Positions 7,313 through 12,992 of a DNA stretch of 21,446 nt are shown here, piece by piece. The notes below the pieces were generated by a model. It ran no database searches, was not told where the DNA came from, and saw only the letters and a program-made list of their open reading frames with translations. Both the position numbers and the translations under genes were made by a program. Each line of letters starts with the position of its first letter. Position 1 is the first letter of the stretch. The DNA lies in IMG/VR virus record IMGVR_UViG_3300044613_004029, positions 1 to 21,446 of that record. One strand, written 5' to 3'. Origin of the DNA: a virus.

Positions 7313-7729
7313 ATGTTTAAAATTCTACAGGAAGTTACGGACTGGTCAGGTTGCGATTATCAAGTTTGCAATCATACCTATTTGATAAGTCCGAAAAACA
7401 AGGTTATCGCCTTTGCAAATGAAACAACAGGCGAAATTGTCAAATTGAAAAATGGTTGGGATTTTGATAAGCGTTATCGAAAGTTTATCGAAGTTAAAAA
7501 TCCTGCATTATCAAAATTGATACCAAAAGATTATCAAGAAGAAAAGTTGCAGAAACCGCAACTTGTCAAATCCGCAAATATACGTAATTTCAAAGTCTTA
7601 TCAAAAGGTAAAGAATATTACGTTTCTTACAACATTTCAGGAAATTTCTATAATTGCAATTGTACGGGTTTTGGATATCGCAGGACTTGTTCACATGTTA
7701 AGGCTGTTGCAGAAAAACAACAGGCTTGA
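7313..7729 (+). CDS. SWIM zinc-finger protein
   Basis: A 138-aa protein with a C-terminal SWIM-type zinc finger: C115-x-C117-x8-C126-x-H128 (NCNCTGFGYRRTCSHVKA). SWIM domains bind DNA or proteins and occur in recombination-associated factors and ATPases; here no partner domain is attached. A GTG at 7298 lies within the promoter, so ATG 7313 (MFKILQE) is the better start. There is no Shine-Dalgarno. The last codons carry palindrome copy B and the -35 of the next promoter. Role probably regulatory or DNA-linked, by inference. Confidence 0.82.
   Translation: MFKILQEVTDWSGCDYQVCNHTYLISPKNKVIAFANETTGEIVKLKNGWDFDKRYRKFIEVKNPALSKLIPKDYQEEKLQKPQLVKSANIRNFKVLSKGKEYYVSYNISGNFYNCNCTGFGYRRTCSHVKAVAEKQQA
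7705..7722 (+). promoter_or_regulatory. Operator-like palindrome, copy B
   Basis: TGTTGC-N6-ACAACA, one mismatch from the family consensus, with the outer base pair C7704/G7723 also complementary. It ends 3 nt before the -35 at 7726. It lies inside the end of the SWIM coding sequence. Confidence 0.55.
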
Positions 7730-7753
7730 CATTCCTGCCTAAATCTGTATAAT
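7726..7753 (+). promoter_or_regulatory. Sigma70 promoter
   Basis: TTGACA at 7726-7731 and TATAAT at 7748-7753 are both consensus, with a 16-nt spacer. The -35 overlaps the stop codon of the SWIM gene. It drives the gene at 7784 and the following unit. Its sequence is nearly duplicated at 8783. Confidence 0.88.
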
Positions 7754-7783
7754 GGTCTTTGTTGATTGATTAGAGAGCGAATT

Positions 7784-7984
7784 ATGTGGAATCTTGAAGG
7801 TATGCAAGTTGTCGGAATGTATATGAATGACATTACTGTTTCTGGTACGGTAGACCTTTCAAGGGTCAAATATGGTGGAGAGGTTTCGCATCATGTAGTA
7901 TTAGACAGCCCGATTAATGTTTACGGAGCCATCCGTGAACGGGTTATTTTGAATCATTCTGAAATTGTTCAAGTGAGAGGTTAA
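7784..7984 (+). CDS. Small conserved phage protein (66 aa)
   Basis: A 66-aa protein starting at ATG 7784 behind a GAGAG Shine-Dalgarno (7773-7777); an upstream TTG at 7766 is too close to the promoter to be preferred. It is beta-rich (GMYMNDITVSGTVDLSRVKYGG, then VVLDSPINVYGAIRERV). Proteins of this pattern recur beside LPD29-like genes in phages as far as I recall, but no function is known. It is the first gene of a unit of small proteins. Confidence 0.78.
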   Translation: MWNLEGMQVVGMYMNDITVSGTVDLSRVKYGGEVSHHVVLDSPINVYGAIRERVILNHSEIVQVRG

Positions 7985-7986
7985 TT

Positions 7987-8373
7987 ATGGCTTACGTTTC
8001 TCAAGATTTGAAGGCAAGTCTGGCACCTAAGATTAAGGCAATCTGCAAAAAATATGGCGTAAAAGCCAGCCTTGCAGTCCGTAACAATATGACATTGGTG
8101 CTGAATGTAAAATCTGGTAAAGTGGATTTTATTAATGATTACGGTGATACACCAGAAGCTCGTGCTGATGCTGAGAAATTCGGAATTCAAGTGAATCCAT
8201 ATCATTACAAAAACCACTTCAATGGTGAAGCATACCACTTTTTGAGTGAAGTGATTCCAGCAATGAATGAAGGTAACTGGGATAAGTCTGATATTCAGGT
8301 CGATTATTTCAATGTCGGTTGGTATATCGATGTAAACATTGGTAAGTGGAACAAGCCGTATCAATTATCATGA
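7987..8373 (+). CDS. LPD29-like phage protein
   Basis: A 128-aa protein matching, from memory, the LPD29 (large polyvalent-protein associated) domain. Key segments are an N-terminal helix LAPKIKAICKKYGVKASLAVRN, a central HFNGEAYHFLSEVIPAMNEGNWDKSDIQVDYF, and the C-terminal GWYIDVNIGKWNKPY. The family occurs free-standing in phages or inside giant conjugative or phage polyproteins; its function is unknown and counter-defence roles have been proposed for polyvalent proteins in general. It follows the 66-aa gene by 2 nt and overlaps the next by ATGA. Confidence 0.8.
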   Translation: MAYVSQDLKASLAPKIKAICKKYGVKASLAVRNNMTLVLNVKSGKVDFINDYGDTPEARADAEKFGIQVNPYHYKNHFNGEAYHFLSEVIPAMNEGNWDKSDIQVDYFNVGWYIDVNIGKWNKPYQLS

Positions 8374-8720
8374 TAATTTACACCAATCAACGGTCGAAAA
8401 AGAAAAATAAGACCAAAAAGGAAATCGAGGAATACCAAAAATGGCTCGATAGCGTAGGGTCGCAAAAAACGACCTTCGCTATCAAGAAACTTGGCGGTTT
8501 CAAAAAATCTACCAAAATGCCAAAGTTGGAGATTCCTGAAGCAAGGAATCCTAAAAATTATCCTAGCGTTGACAGTGGTAAAGGTTCGGCGACAAAGCCT
8601 GTGTATGGCAAAGTTTACACTGGTACGAAAATGAAGGGTATCGGAACCTTGCATAAAAGTAATGCTGTTCCCATTTTCACTGACCAGGAAGCCAAAGACC
8701 AGGCAGCCATGCGGAGATGA
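8370..8720 (+). CDS. Conserved phage protein of unknown function (116 aa)
   Basis: A 116-aa basic protein. The chosen ATG at 8370 overlaps the upstream stop (ATGA); a GTG at 8346 would give an unlikely 24-nt overlap. The N-terminal third is Lys/Arg-rich with a KKEIEEYQKWLDS helix. The C-terminus, KGIGTLHKSNAVPIFTDQEAKD, is a pattern I recall from many phage proteins. No catalytic motif is seen. It is the last gene before a promoter region. Confidence 0.75.
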   Translation: MIIYTNQRSKKKNKTKKEIEEYQKWLDSVGSQKTTFAIKKLGGFKKSTKMPKLEIPEARNPKNYPSVDSGKGSATKPVYGKVYTGTKMKGIGTLHKSNAVPIFTDQEAKDQAAMRR

Positions 8721-8761
8721 CAACATTTTCAAAAATGCAACTTTGTTATCAAAAAGAAAAC

Positions 8762-8779
8762 TGTTGTATTTTCACAACA
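8762..8779 (+). promoter_or_regulatory. Operator-like palindrome, copy C
   Basis: TGTTGT-N6-ACAACA, perfect, ending 3 nt before the -35 at 8783, the same distance as copy B. The intergenic stretch just upstream (8716-8750) also holds a weak imperfect hairpin, GATGACAA pairing with TTGTTATC. Confidence 0.65.
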
Positions 8780-8782
8780 CGC

Positions 8783-8810
8783 TTGACATTTGCCGTGGAA
8801 TCTGTATAAT
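8783..8810 (+). promoter_or_regulatory. Sigma70 promoter for GP88 gene
   Basis: TTGACA at 8783-8788, 16-nt spacer, TATAAT at 8805-8810. It shares GCTTGACATT, AATCTGTATAATGGT and TGATTGAT with the promoter at 7726. Confidence 0.88.
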
Positions 8811-8841
8811 GGTTCCTGTGATTGATAAGGCGATATAAATT

Positions 8842-9591
8842 ATGAAACTTCTTTCTACTGGTAACCCAAAAGTGTTAAAAGGAATGAAACAAGGTTATAA
8901 CACCTACATTCTACACTTAGCACCCGCTAATGTTTCTGGTTTTGAAACATGTCCAAAACGTACAGCGGGCTGTACCGCTGCTTGCTTGAATACAGCAGGT
9001 CGTGGCGGTATGTTCAAAAAAGGCGAATCTACTAACGTAATTCAAGAAGCCCGCAAGCGCAAAACGCTATTCTTTTTCGAAGAGCGAGCTGGTTTTATGG
9101 AGTGGTTGGTTGCTGATATCGAATTGGCGATTAAACAATCTGCCAAGAAAAATCTGATTCCGGTTTTCCGCTTGAACGGTACTTCCGACCTAGCGTGGGA
9201 AAAATATGAGGTTGTTCGTAAAGGTATTGTTTACAAAAATATCTTTGCGGCTTTTCCTGATGTTCAATTTTACGATTACACCAAAATTCTTGGTCGCAAA
9301 GTAAAAGATATTCCAAATTATCACTTGACCTTTTCGGCAGCTGATGGTAATGATCTGGATGTTCTCCGTGCAATTGCTGAAGGTTTGAATGTAGCAACGG
9401 TGTTCGGTTTGAAAAAAACAGAAGCGATGCCTGAATCGTACAACGGTCGGCCTGTGTTTAATGGTGATGATTCTGACTTGCGATTCCTTGATCCAAAAGG
9501 TGTGGTTGTTGGTCTGTATGCAAAGGGTAAAGCCAAAAAAGATACTTCTGGCTTTGTAAAGTTTCCTACAATTATGATGAAGGCGGCTTGA
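8842..9591 (+). CDS. GP88-family phage protein
   Basis: A 249-aa protein matching, from memory, the phage gene-product-88 family. It opens with MKLLSTGNPKVLKGMKQGYNT and has a cysteine cluster C37-x6-C44-x3-C48 (ETCPKRTAGCTAACLNTAGRG), followed by PVFRLNGTSDLAWEK and a C-terminal GLYAKGKAKKDTSGFV. The cysteines could bind zinc or an iron-sulfur cluster. The family's biochemical role is unknown. It has its own strong promoter and heads a unit of small genes running to 10484, with a 1-nt gap to the next. Confidence 0.85.
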   Translation: MKLLSTGNPKVLKGMKQGYNTYILHLAPANVSGFETCPKRTAGCTAACLNTAGRGGMFKKGESTNVIQEARKRKTLFFFEERAGFMEWLVADIELAIKQSAKKNLIPVFRLNGTSDLAWEKYEVVRKGIVYKNIFAAFPDVQFYDYTKILGRKVKDIPNYHLTFSAADGNDLDVLRAIAEGLNVATVFGLKKTEAMPESYNGRPVFNGDDSDLRFLDPKGVVVGLYAKGKAKKDTSGFVKFPTIMMKAA

Positions 9592-9592
9592 T

Positions 9593-9826
9593 ATGAATAT
9601 TGTGCAAAAAATTCAAGAAGAAATTATGATTGGTGATTTATCGTTTCAAGAAATTGCTGAAAAGTTTAATGTGCCTTATGCTGATGTAAACTTAATTGCG
9701 GATGAAATGGCAATCCAAGATTCTTATGATGAATCAATGGATGGTGATTTTGATTCTGCTATGACTTCTGCTGGTTTCGGCACCGATGAAGATTATGGTT
9801 ATTATGGAGATGAATCTTATGCTTAA
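9593..9826 (+). CDS. Small protein with N-terminal HTH-like segment
   Basis: A 77-aa protein. Residues 1-40 (IMIGDLSFQEIAEKFNVPYADVNLIADEM) read like a helix-turn-helix with the usual xxEIAxxFxVPxxxV spacing. The C-terminal half is very acidic and Gly/Tyr-rich (GTDEDYGYYGDESYA) and probably disordered. It could be a small DNA-binding or adaptor protein; this is inference. Its end overlaps the next gene by 8 nt. Confidence 0.72.
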   Translation: MNIVQKIQEEIMIGDLSFQEIAEKFNVPYADVNLIADEMAIQDSYDESMDGDFDSAMTSAGFGTDEDYGYYGDESYA

Positions 9827-10055
9827 GGAATGGGAAAATATTCGTGATTCTTTCGATACTCGCCACGGAGGTCCATTTGATCGTGGCTCTGCTGATAGTT
9901 ACTACCATCGTCCTCGAAACCCGCATTACTTTAAGGGTGATACCTATAATTCCGAGGAAGTAAAAAAAGAACAAATGAGTTTCGCTGAAATCTTAGCTTA
10001 CAATGCAGGTTATGATTACAATGAAAAGTTTGGCGACAAAAAAGATTGGGGTTAA
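9819..10055 (+). CDS. Conserved phage protein (RHGGPFDRGSADSYY family)
   Basis: A 78-aa protein starting at ATG 9819 behind GGAGA (9807-9811); upstream ATGs give an implausible long overlap. The TRHGGPFDRGSADSYYHR and AYNAGYDYNEKF segments match, by recollection, a small protein found in many phages that carry GP88-like genes. It is polar, rich in Tyr, Arg and Asp, with no catalytic motif known to me. Function unknown. It is followed after one base by the next gene. Confidence 0.78.
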   Translation: MLKEWENIRDSFDTRHGGPFDRGSADSYYHRPRNPHYFKGDTYNSEEVKKEQMSFAEILAYNAGYDYNEKFGDKKDWG

Positions 10056-10056
10056 T

Positions 10057-10281
10057 ATGACCATCGTGAGGAAAAAATTAGCCACAGGTAAGTTTACAAT
10101 TGACCTGACGGGCCCTCAAGGCAATGCCTTTGTTCTGATGGGATATGCTAAAACTTTTAGTAAACAATTGAATCTCGATTATGAAAAAATCACCGAAGAA
10201 ATGCGTTCTGGTGATTATGATAATTTGATAAATGTTTTTGATAATTATTTTGGTGATTATGTTATTTTAGAAAAAGGCTAA
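10057..10281 (+). CDS. Conserved phage protein (DLTGPQGNAFVLMGYA family)
   Basis: A 74-aa protein starting at ATG 10057, one base after the previous stop. A core FTIDLTGPQGNAFVLMGYAKTF followed by EEMRSGDYDNLINVFDNYFGDYV is a pattern I recall from many T4-like and other phages. It is alpha/beta and cytoplasmic, of unknown function. Its stop shares a base with the next ATG (TAATG). Confidence 0.78.
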   Translation: MTIVRKKLATGKFTIDLTGPQGNAFVLMGYAKTFSKQLNLDYEKITEEMRSGDYDNLINVFDNYFGDYVILEKG

Positions 10282-10484
10282 TGGAGATGACTATGCAATG
10301 GACTGAAACCTCAAGAAAAGAGTGGCGATTACCTGGATCCGAAGAAACAAAATTTGTTGATACTACAGAGGACAATATTTTTGAATTTTATTTGGATGCT
10401 TGGTTCTACTGCAAAAGAAATAAAATTCCGTTTGATAAGATCAAACGGAAAACTTTCAAGCTTTGGAAAATAGAAAGTGTATAA
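10281..10484 (+). CDS. Small phage protein of unknown function (67 aa)
   Basis: A 67-aa protein. Three in-frame ATGs (10281, 10287, 10293) are possible; 10281 couples to the upstream stop, while GGAG at 10283-10286 favours 10293. It has an acidic middle and a basic C-terminus (KRNKIPFDKIKRKTFKLWK). No family recognised. The stop lies within the loop of the inverted repeat 10461/10498. Confidence 0.65.
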   Translation: MEMTMQWTETSRKEWRLPGSEETKFVDTTEDNIFEFYLDAWFYCKRNKIPFDKIKRKTFKLWKIESV

Positions 10485-10498
10485 TTCTTTTTCCAAAG
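10461..10498 (+). repeat. 10-bp inverted repeat spanning the stop codon
   Basis: CTTTGGAAAA at 10461-10470 is complementary to TTTTCCAAAG at 10489-10498, with an 18-nt loop that contains the stop of the 67-aa gene. No T-run follows, so it may protect an mRNA 3' end or act as a weak terminator. Confidence 0.45.
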
Positions 10499-10500
10499 TT

Positions 10501-10518
10501 TGTTGTGCCCAAACAACA
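10501..10518 (+). promoter_or_regulatory. Operator-like palindrome, copy D
   Basis: TGTTGT-N6-ACAACA, perfect, 28 nt upstream of the -35 at 10547. An alternative overlapping stem, GCCCA 10507-10511 with TGGGC 10525-10529, is also possible in RNA. Confidence 0.6.
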
Positions 10519-10537
10519 GATGAATGGGCAATTGTGG

Positions 10538-10562
10538 CAGGTGACCTTGACAATGTGACCTG
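10538..10562 (+). promoter_or_regulatory. 25-bp imperfect palindrome centred on a -35 box
   Basis: Centred at 10550, ten of the twelve base pairs are complementary (outer arms CAGGT and ACCTG). It covers the whole -35 element, so a bound protein would block or modulate the promoter. Confidence 0.5.
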
Positions 10563-10575
10563 TTTGTGTTACACT
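10547..10575 (+). promoter_or_regulatory. Sigma70 promoter, extended -10
   Basis: TTGACA at 10547-10552, 17-nt spacer, TACACT at 10570-10575 preceded by TGT (extended -10). It drives the gene at 10607. Confidence 0.8.
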
Positions 10576-10606
10576 GACTTTCCTTTTAACAATAGGAGTT
10601 TTTATT

Positions 10607-11002
10607 ATGGCTCGTGGTAAATCTATTAAACTTAAACCTTTTCAAAAAATTCTTACACTGTTAATCAGTGGTAAGCCTGTCTCCATTCAGGAGATTGACG
10701 ATGCATTTGGCTCAGAGATTCAAATGTATCGCTTGTCCACTTATATGTGGCATATTAAAACCAACGCTGAAGGCGTCATTCGACCTATCAAAGATGGTCG
10801 CAAAGTGACAGCATATCAGCTGGTCAATGTTTCTGAAGTGAAGAAATATATGGACCGTGTTGGTGTTACTCAAGCTGCAGCAACGCCTGCAACAAAAGAA
10901 ACCAAGGCTAAGAAAGTTTCTAAACTCAAAGACCTTGATGCACAACCTGTTGTAGCACCAGTTGTTGAAGAAGTTGTTGTTACCGAAGTTGTTGATGCTT
11001 AA
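10607..11002 (+). CDS. Conserved phage protein with winged-helix-like N-terminus
   Basis: A 131-aa protein with ATG at 10607 behind AGGAG (10594-10598). Residues 1-80 are compact and basic: FQKILTLLISGKPVSIQEID, then MYRLSTYMWHIKTNAEGVIRP and KDGRKVTAYQLVN, compatible with a winged-helix fold. Residues 90-131 are a low-complexity Ala/Thr/Lys then Val/Glu tail. I recall close relatives in T4-like marine phages, all uncharacterised. It is monocistronic, lying between its own promoter and a hairpin terminator. DNA binding is inference. Confidence 0.8.
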   Translation: MARGKSIKLKPFQKILTLLISGKPVSIQEIDDAFGSEIQMYRLSTYMWHIKTNAEGVIRPIKDGRKVTAYQLVNVSEVKKYMDRVGVTQAAATPATKETKAKKVSKLKDLDAQPVVAPVVEEVVVTEVVDA

Positions 11003-11013
11003 TCAAAAAAGTC

Positions 11014-11039
11014 CTCCGCCAGTTCGCCTGGCGGAGTTT
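11014..11039 (+). terminator. Probable intrinsic terminator
   Basis: CTCCGCCAG (11014-11022), loop TTCGC, CTGGCGGAG (11028-11036), then only TTT. The nine-pair GC-rich stem is strong but the T-run is short, so termination may be partial; the next gene's Shine-Dalgarno follows at once and no new promoter is seen. Confidence 0.65.
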
Positions 11040-11050
11040 AAGGAGTTCTT

Positions 11051-11497
11051 ATGAAATCATTTGTGGTTAAACTTGAAGAAGATGGAAATGGTGATTTGAT
11101 TCTTCCATTGCCTCAAGAAATGCTAGATGATTTGGATTGGTCTGAAGGTGATACTTTAGATTGGAAAGATAATTTAGACGGATCATATTCTCTTTGCAAA
11201 GTGGAACCCGAAACAGAATGGGTTCTGGTAGAAACCGTTCAGATGTTTCGCCATCGATACTGTGTCGAAGTACCAAAAGGCAAAGCTGAGTGGGCTCTTG
11301 ATACTGTTGTATGTGGAGAAGCCAAAGAATTTAGTCAACAACATTTAGATGAAATCATTACAAATCACCGTGTTGTTGACCTTGAGGAAGCAATTAAAAT
11401 TTGTGATGGAGATAATGACTATCTAAAATCATGGCCTAAAGAAAAAAAGATAGAAACTTTATTTACTAAAATTGGTGAAAAGGTGAATTTAAAATGA
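11051..11497 (+). CDS. Phage protein with AbrB/MazE-like N-terminal segment
   Basis: A 148-aa acidic protein behind an AAGGAG Shine-Dalgarno. Residues 1-50 (GDLILPLPQEMLDDLDWSEGDTLDWKDN then GSYSLCKV) resemble the swapped-hairpin AbrB/MazE/SpoVT pattern, normally a DNA-binding dimer. The remainder (WVLVETVQMFRHRYCVEVPKGK) resembles a second small domain found in phage proteins. The function is not known and DNA binding is only inferred. No promoter precedes it, so it depends on read-through of the upstream hairpin. Its end overlaps the lipoprotein gene by ATGA. Confidence 0.75.
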   Translation: MKSFVVKLEEDGNGDLILPLPQEMLDDLDWSEGDTLDWKDNLDGSYSLCKVEPETEWVLVETVQMFRHRYCVEVPKGKAEWALDTVVCGEAKEFSQQHLDEIITNHRVVDLEEAIKICDGDNDYLKSWPKEKKIETLFTKIGEKVNLK

Positions 11498-12030
11498 AAC
11501 TTAAATTTTTAGTTGTCTCTTTGGCTGTTCTGCTCTCTGCTTGCTCAACATTTTCAAGTAAGAAAGATGAACCTAAGGTAAACACTGAGTTTATGGGTGG
11601 AAGTATCAAAGTAAGTTATACACTTTCGGGTGATTTAGAATCTGTAACGTCAAGTGGTGTGGCAAAAGTAACAAGTACCTTGCCTTCAGCGCCTGATGAA
11701 GCTTATCTTGTTGCTACACTTCAGGCTCGAAAGCAACTGGTTGAGTTTATGAAAGTAGAACTTGAAAGCACTAGCTTTGTTACTGCTGTATCAAAGACTT
11801 TGCAAGATTCTGAAAGTGAATCGGACAAAACAGTTAAGTCGAATGTATCAGCGAAGATTGCTTCAGATGTTCAGGATAATATTCGACAAAACAGTAAGGC
11901 CTTGTTGAAAGGAACTTATGTTGAAAGTAAAACATACGACCCCTCAACTCGCACGGTAAAAGTGATTGTAAAAACAAGCCTGCGTGACTTGGATACCTCT
12001 AAACAGTTGGCACGTATGATGGGTAATTAA
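11494..12030 (+). CDS. Predicted lipoprotein, LPP20-like
   Basis: A 178-aa protein with a clear lipoprotein signal peptide: basic MKLK, hydrophobic core to residue 14, and lipobox L14-S-A-C17, giving a lipid-anchored Cys17. The mature part is Ser/Thr/Lys-rich with a repeated beta-alpha feel; APDEAYLVATLQARKQLVEFMK and the C-terminal TRTVKVIVKTSLRDL resemble the LPP20/FlgT-like fold, as judged by eye. Residue 18 is Ser, which suggests outer-membrane sorting if the host uses the Lol pathway. In a phage it may alter the envelope (superinfection exclusion, for example), but this is inference. It is coupled to the next exported protein by TAATG. Confidence 0.8.
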   Translation: MKLKFLVVSLAVLLSACSTFSSKKDEPKVNTEFMGGSIKVSYTLSGDLESVTSSGVAKVTSTLPSAPDEAYLVATLQARKQLVEFMKVELESTSFVTAVSKTLQDSESESDKTVKSNVSAKIASDVQDNIRQNSKALLKGTYVESKTYDPSTRTVKVIVKTSLRDLDTSKQLARMMGN

Positions 12031-12992
12031 TGCGTAAACTATTATTAAGCCTGATTTTAGTATCAAATCAGGCTTTTGCTCAGATTACTTTGACCCCTTT
12101 GGACTATATCAGTATAGTTTATCAAGGGGTCAAATTTTTTGCCTCTGAACCTGTGCCTAAAGAAATAAGTGTGACCGCTAAAGGCTCTGGAAAAACTAGA
12201 GAGCAAGCTATTGAAAATGCTTTAACTGAAGCTGTCCAGAAAGGTATTGGTGTCTTGGTCATTTCCGATCAAACAGTATCAAATGATAAAGTTGTTAGGA
12301 ACTTGTCGGCACAATATGCCTCTGGTGTAGTTAATAGTTATAATGTTGTTCAATGTAACACTTTTGAGCCTATTACTTGTGAAATAAAAGCTAAAGTGGC
12401 GCCATGGAAATTTATTCGTAAACTTGAGGGTAATTCTAATTCCGTCAAAGTGAATGGAAACGATTTTTATGCTCAAGACGCTACTGCCAGAAATGTCATG
12501 TATCAAAGACAAAGGGTAATGGAATATTACCTCTTTCAAGTTAGGCAATCTGGAATAGAGGCAAAGATTAAGAAGGTTGAAGTAGTACCCACAACTGAAA
12601 AGTTTGCTTCAATACTTGTTGAATATGAGATAAAATGGAATGAAGAATTCAAAAAAGAGTTCATTCGTTTCCTGAAAAAAATGGAGAAAGATACACAAGT
12701 TGATGCTCCACACCAAATTCATGTACAATGGGATACAACTGGTTTATTCGAAAATAAAGTTACATTTAATACACATGATGAAAAATTTTACCAGATGGTA
12801 AGAAAAAGTATGCATCAACCAACATATGTCAAGTTTAATGAATTCAAAGTTTGTGACAATTTGAATATTGACTTTAGTATTTTTGCTATTGATATTTACG
12901 GTGTTTCAAGGCAAAGAGTTCTCAAAATCGAACGTGAAAAATTGAAATCGATTCAAACTATTTCTATGACGGTATCAACTGAGTGTGACTAA
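12030..12992 (+). CDS. Predicted periplasmic protein with LPP20/FlgT-like domain
   Basis: A 320-aa protein with an N-terminal Sec signal peptide (MRKLLLSLILVSNQAFAQ, likely cleavage after AFA). Residues 45-135 (AKGSGKTREQAIENALTEAV, GIGVLVISDQ, then VVQCNTFEPITCEIKAKV) follow the pattern of LPP20/FlgT N-terminal domains involved in envelope assemblies. The rest is not recognised. It pairs with the lipoprotein immediately upstream and both enter the envelope. The first about 110 nt of coding sequence carry two terminator-like hairpins, so expression may be attenuated. Function in the phage is unknown. Confidence 0.78.
   Translation: MRKLLLSLILVSNQAFAQITLTPLDYISIVYQGVKFFASEPVPKEISVTAKGSGKTREQAIENALTEAVQKGIGVLVISDQTVSNDKVVRNLSAQYASGVVNSYNVVQCNTFEPITCEIKAKVAPWKFIRKLEGNSNSVKVNGNDFYAQDATARNVMYQRQRVMEYYLFQVRQSGIEAKIKKVEVVPTTEKFASILVEYEIKWNEEFKKEFIRFLKKMEKDTQVDAPHQIHVQWDTTGLFENKVTFNTHDEKFYQMVRKSMHQPTYVKFNEFKVCDNLNIDFSIFAIDIYGVSRQRVLKIEREKLKSIQTISMTVSTECD
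12047..12077 (+). terminator. Terminator-like hairpin inside coding region (first)
   Basis: AAGCCTGATTT (12047-12057) pairs perfectly with AAATCAGGCTT (12065-12075) across a 7-nt loop; the T-run is 12074-12077. It lies within the signal-peptide codons of the 320-aa protein. Confidence 0.5.
12089..12140 (+). terminator. Terminator-like hairpin inside coding region (second)
   Basis: TTTGACCCCTT (12089-12099) pairs perfectly with AAGGGGTCAAA (12124-12134), followed at once by six T. The loop holds an inner perfect hairpin ACTATA-TCAG-TATAGT (12103-12118). It has intrinsic-terminator architecture but is inside an open reading frame. Confidence 0.6.

Noticed and set aside
7981-8364. 127-codon open frame on the - strand opposite the LPD29-like gene
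   Set aside because: A mirror of a well-supported + strand gene with proper start, spacing and family-like sequence; no promoter or ribosome-binding site on the - strand.
8361-8732. 123-codon open frame on the - strand opposite the 116-aa gene
   Set aside because: Composition is unlike a phage protein and it fully overlaps a coupled + strand gene.
10480-10485. TATAAT at the stop of the 67-aa gene as a further promoter
   Set aside because: No acceptable -35 at 15-19 nt, and it lies in the loop of an inverted repeat; the promoter at 10547 explains the downstream gene better.
11334-11380. 10-bp perfect inverted repeat GTCAACAACA/TGTTGTTGAC with a 27-nt spacer
   Set aside because: It lies inside a coding gene with no nearby promoter, its spacing differs from the TGTTGT-N6-ACAACA family, and one such repeat is expected by chance in a window this size.
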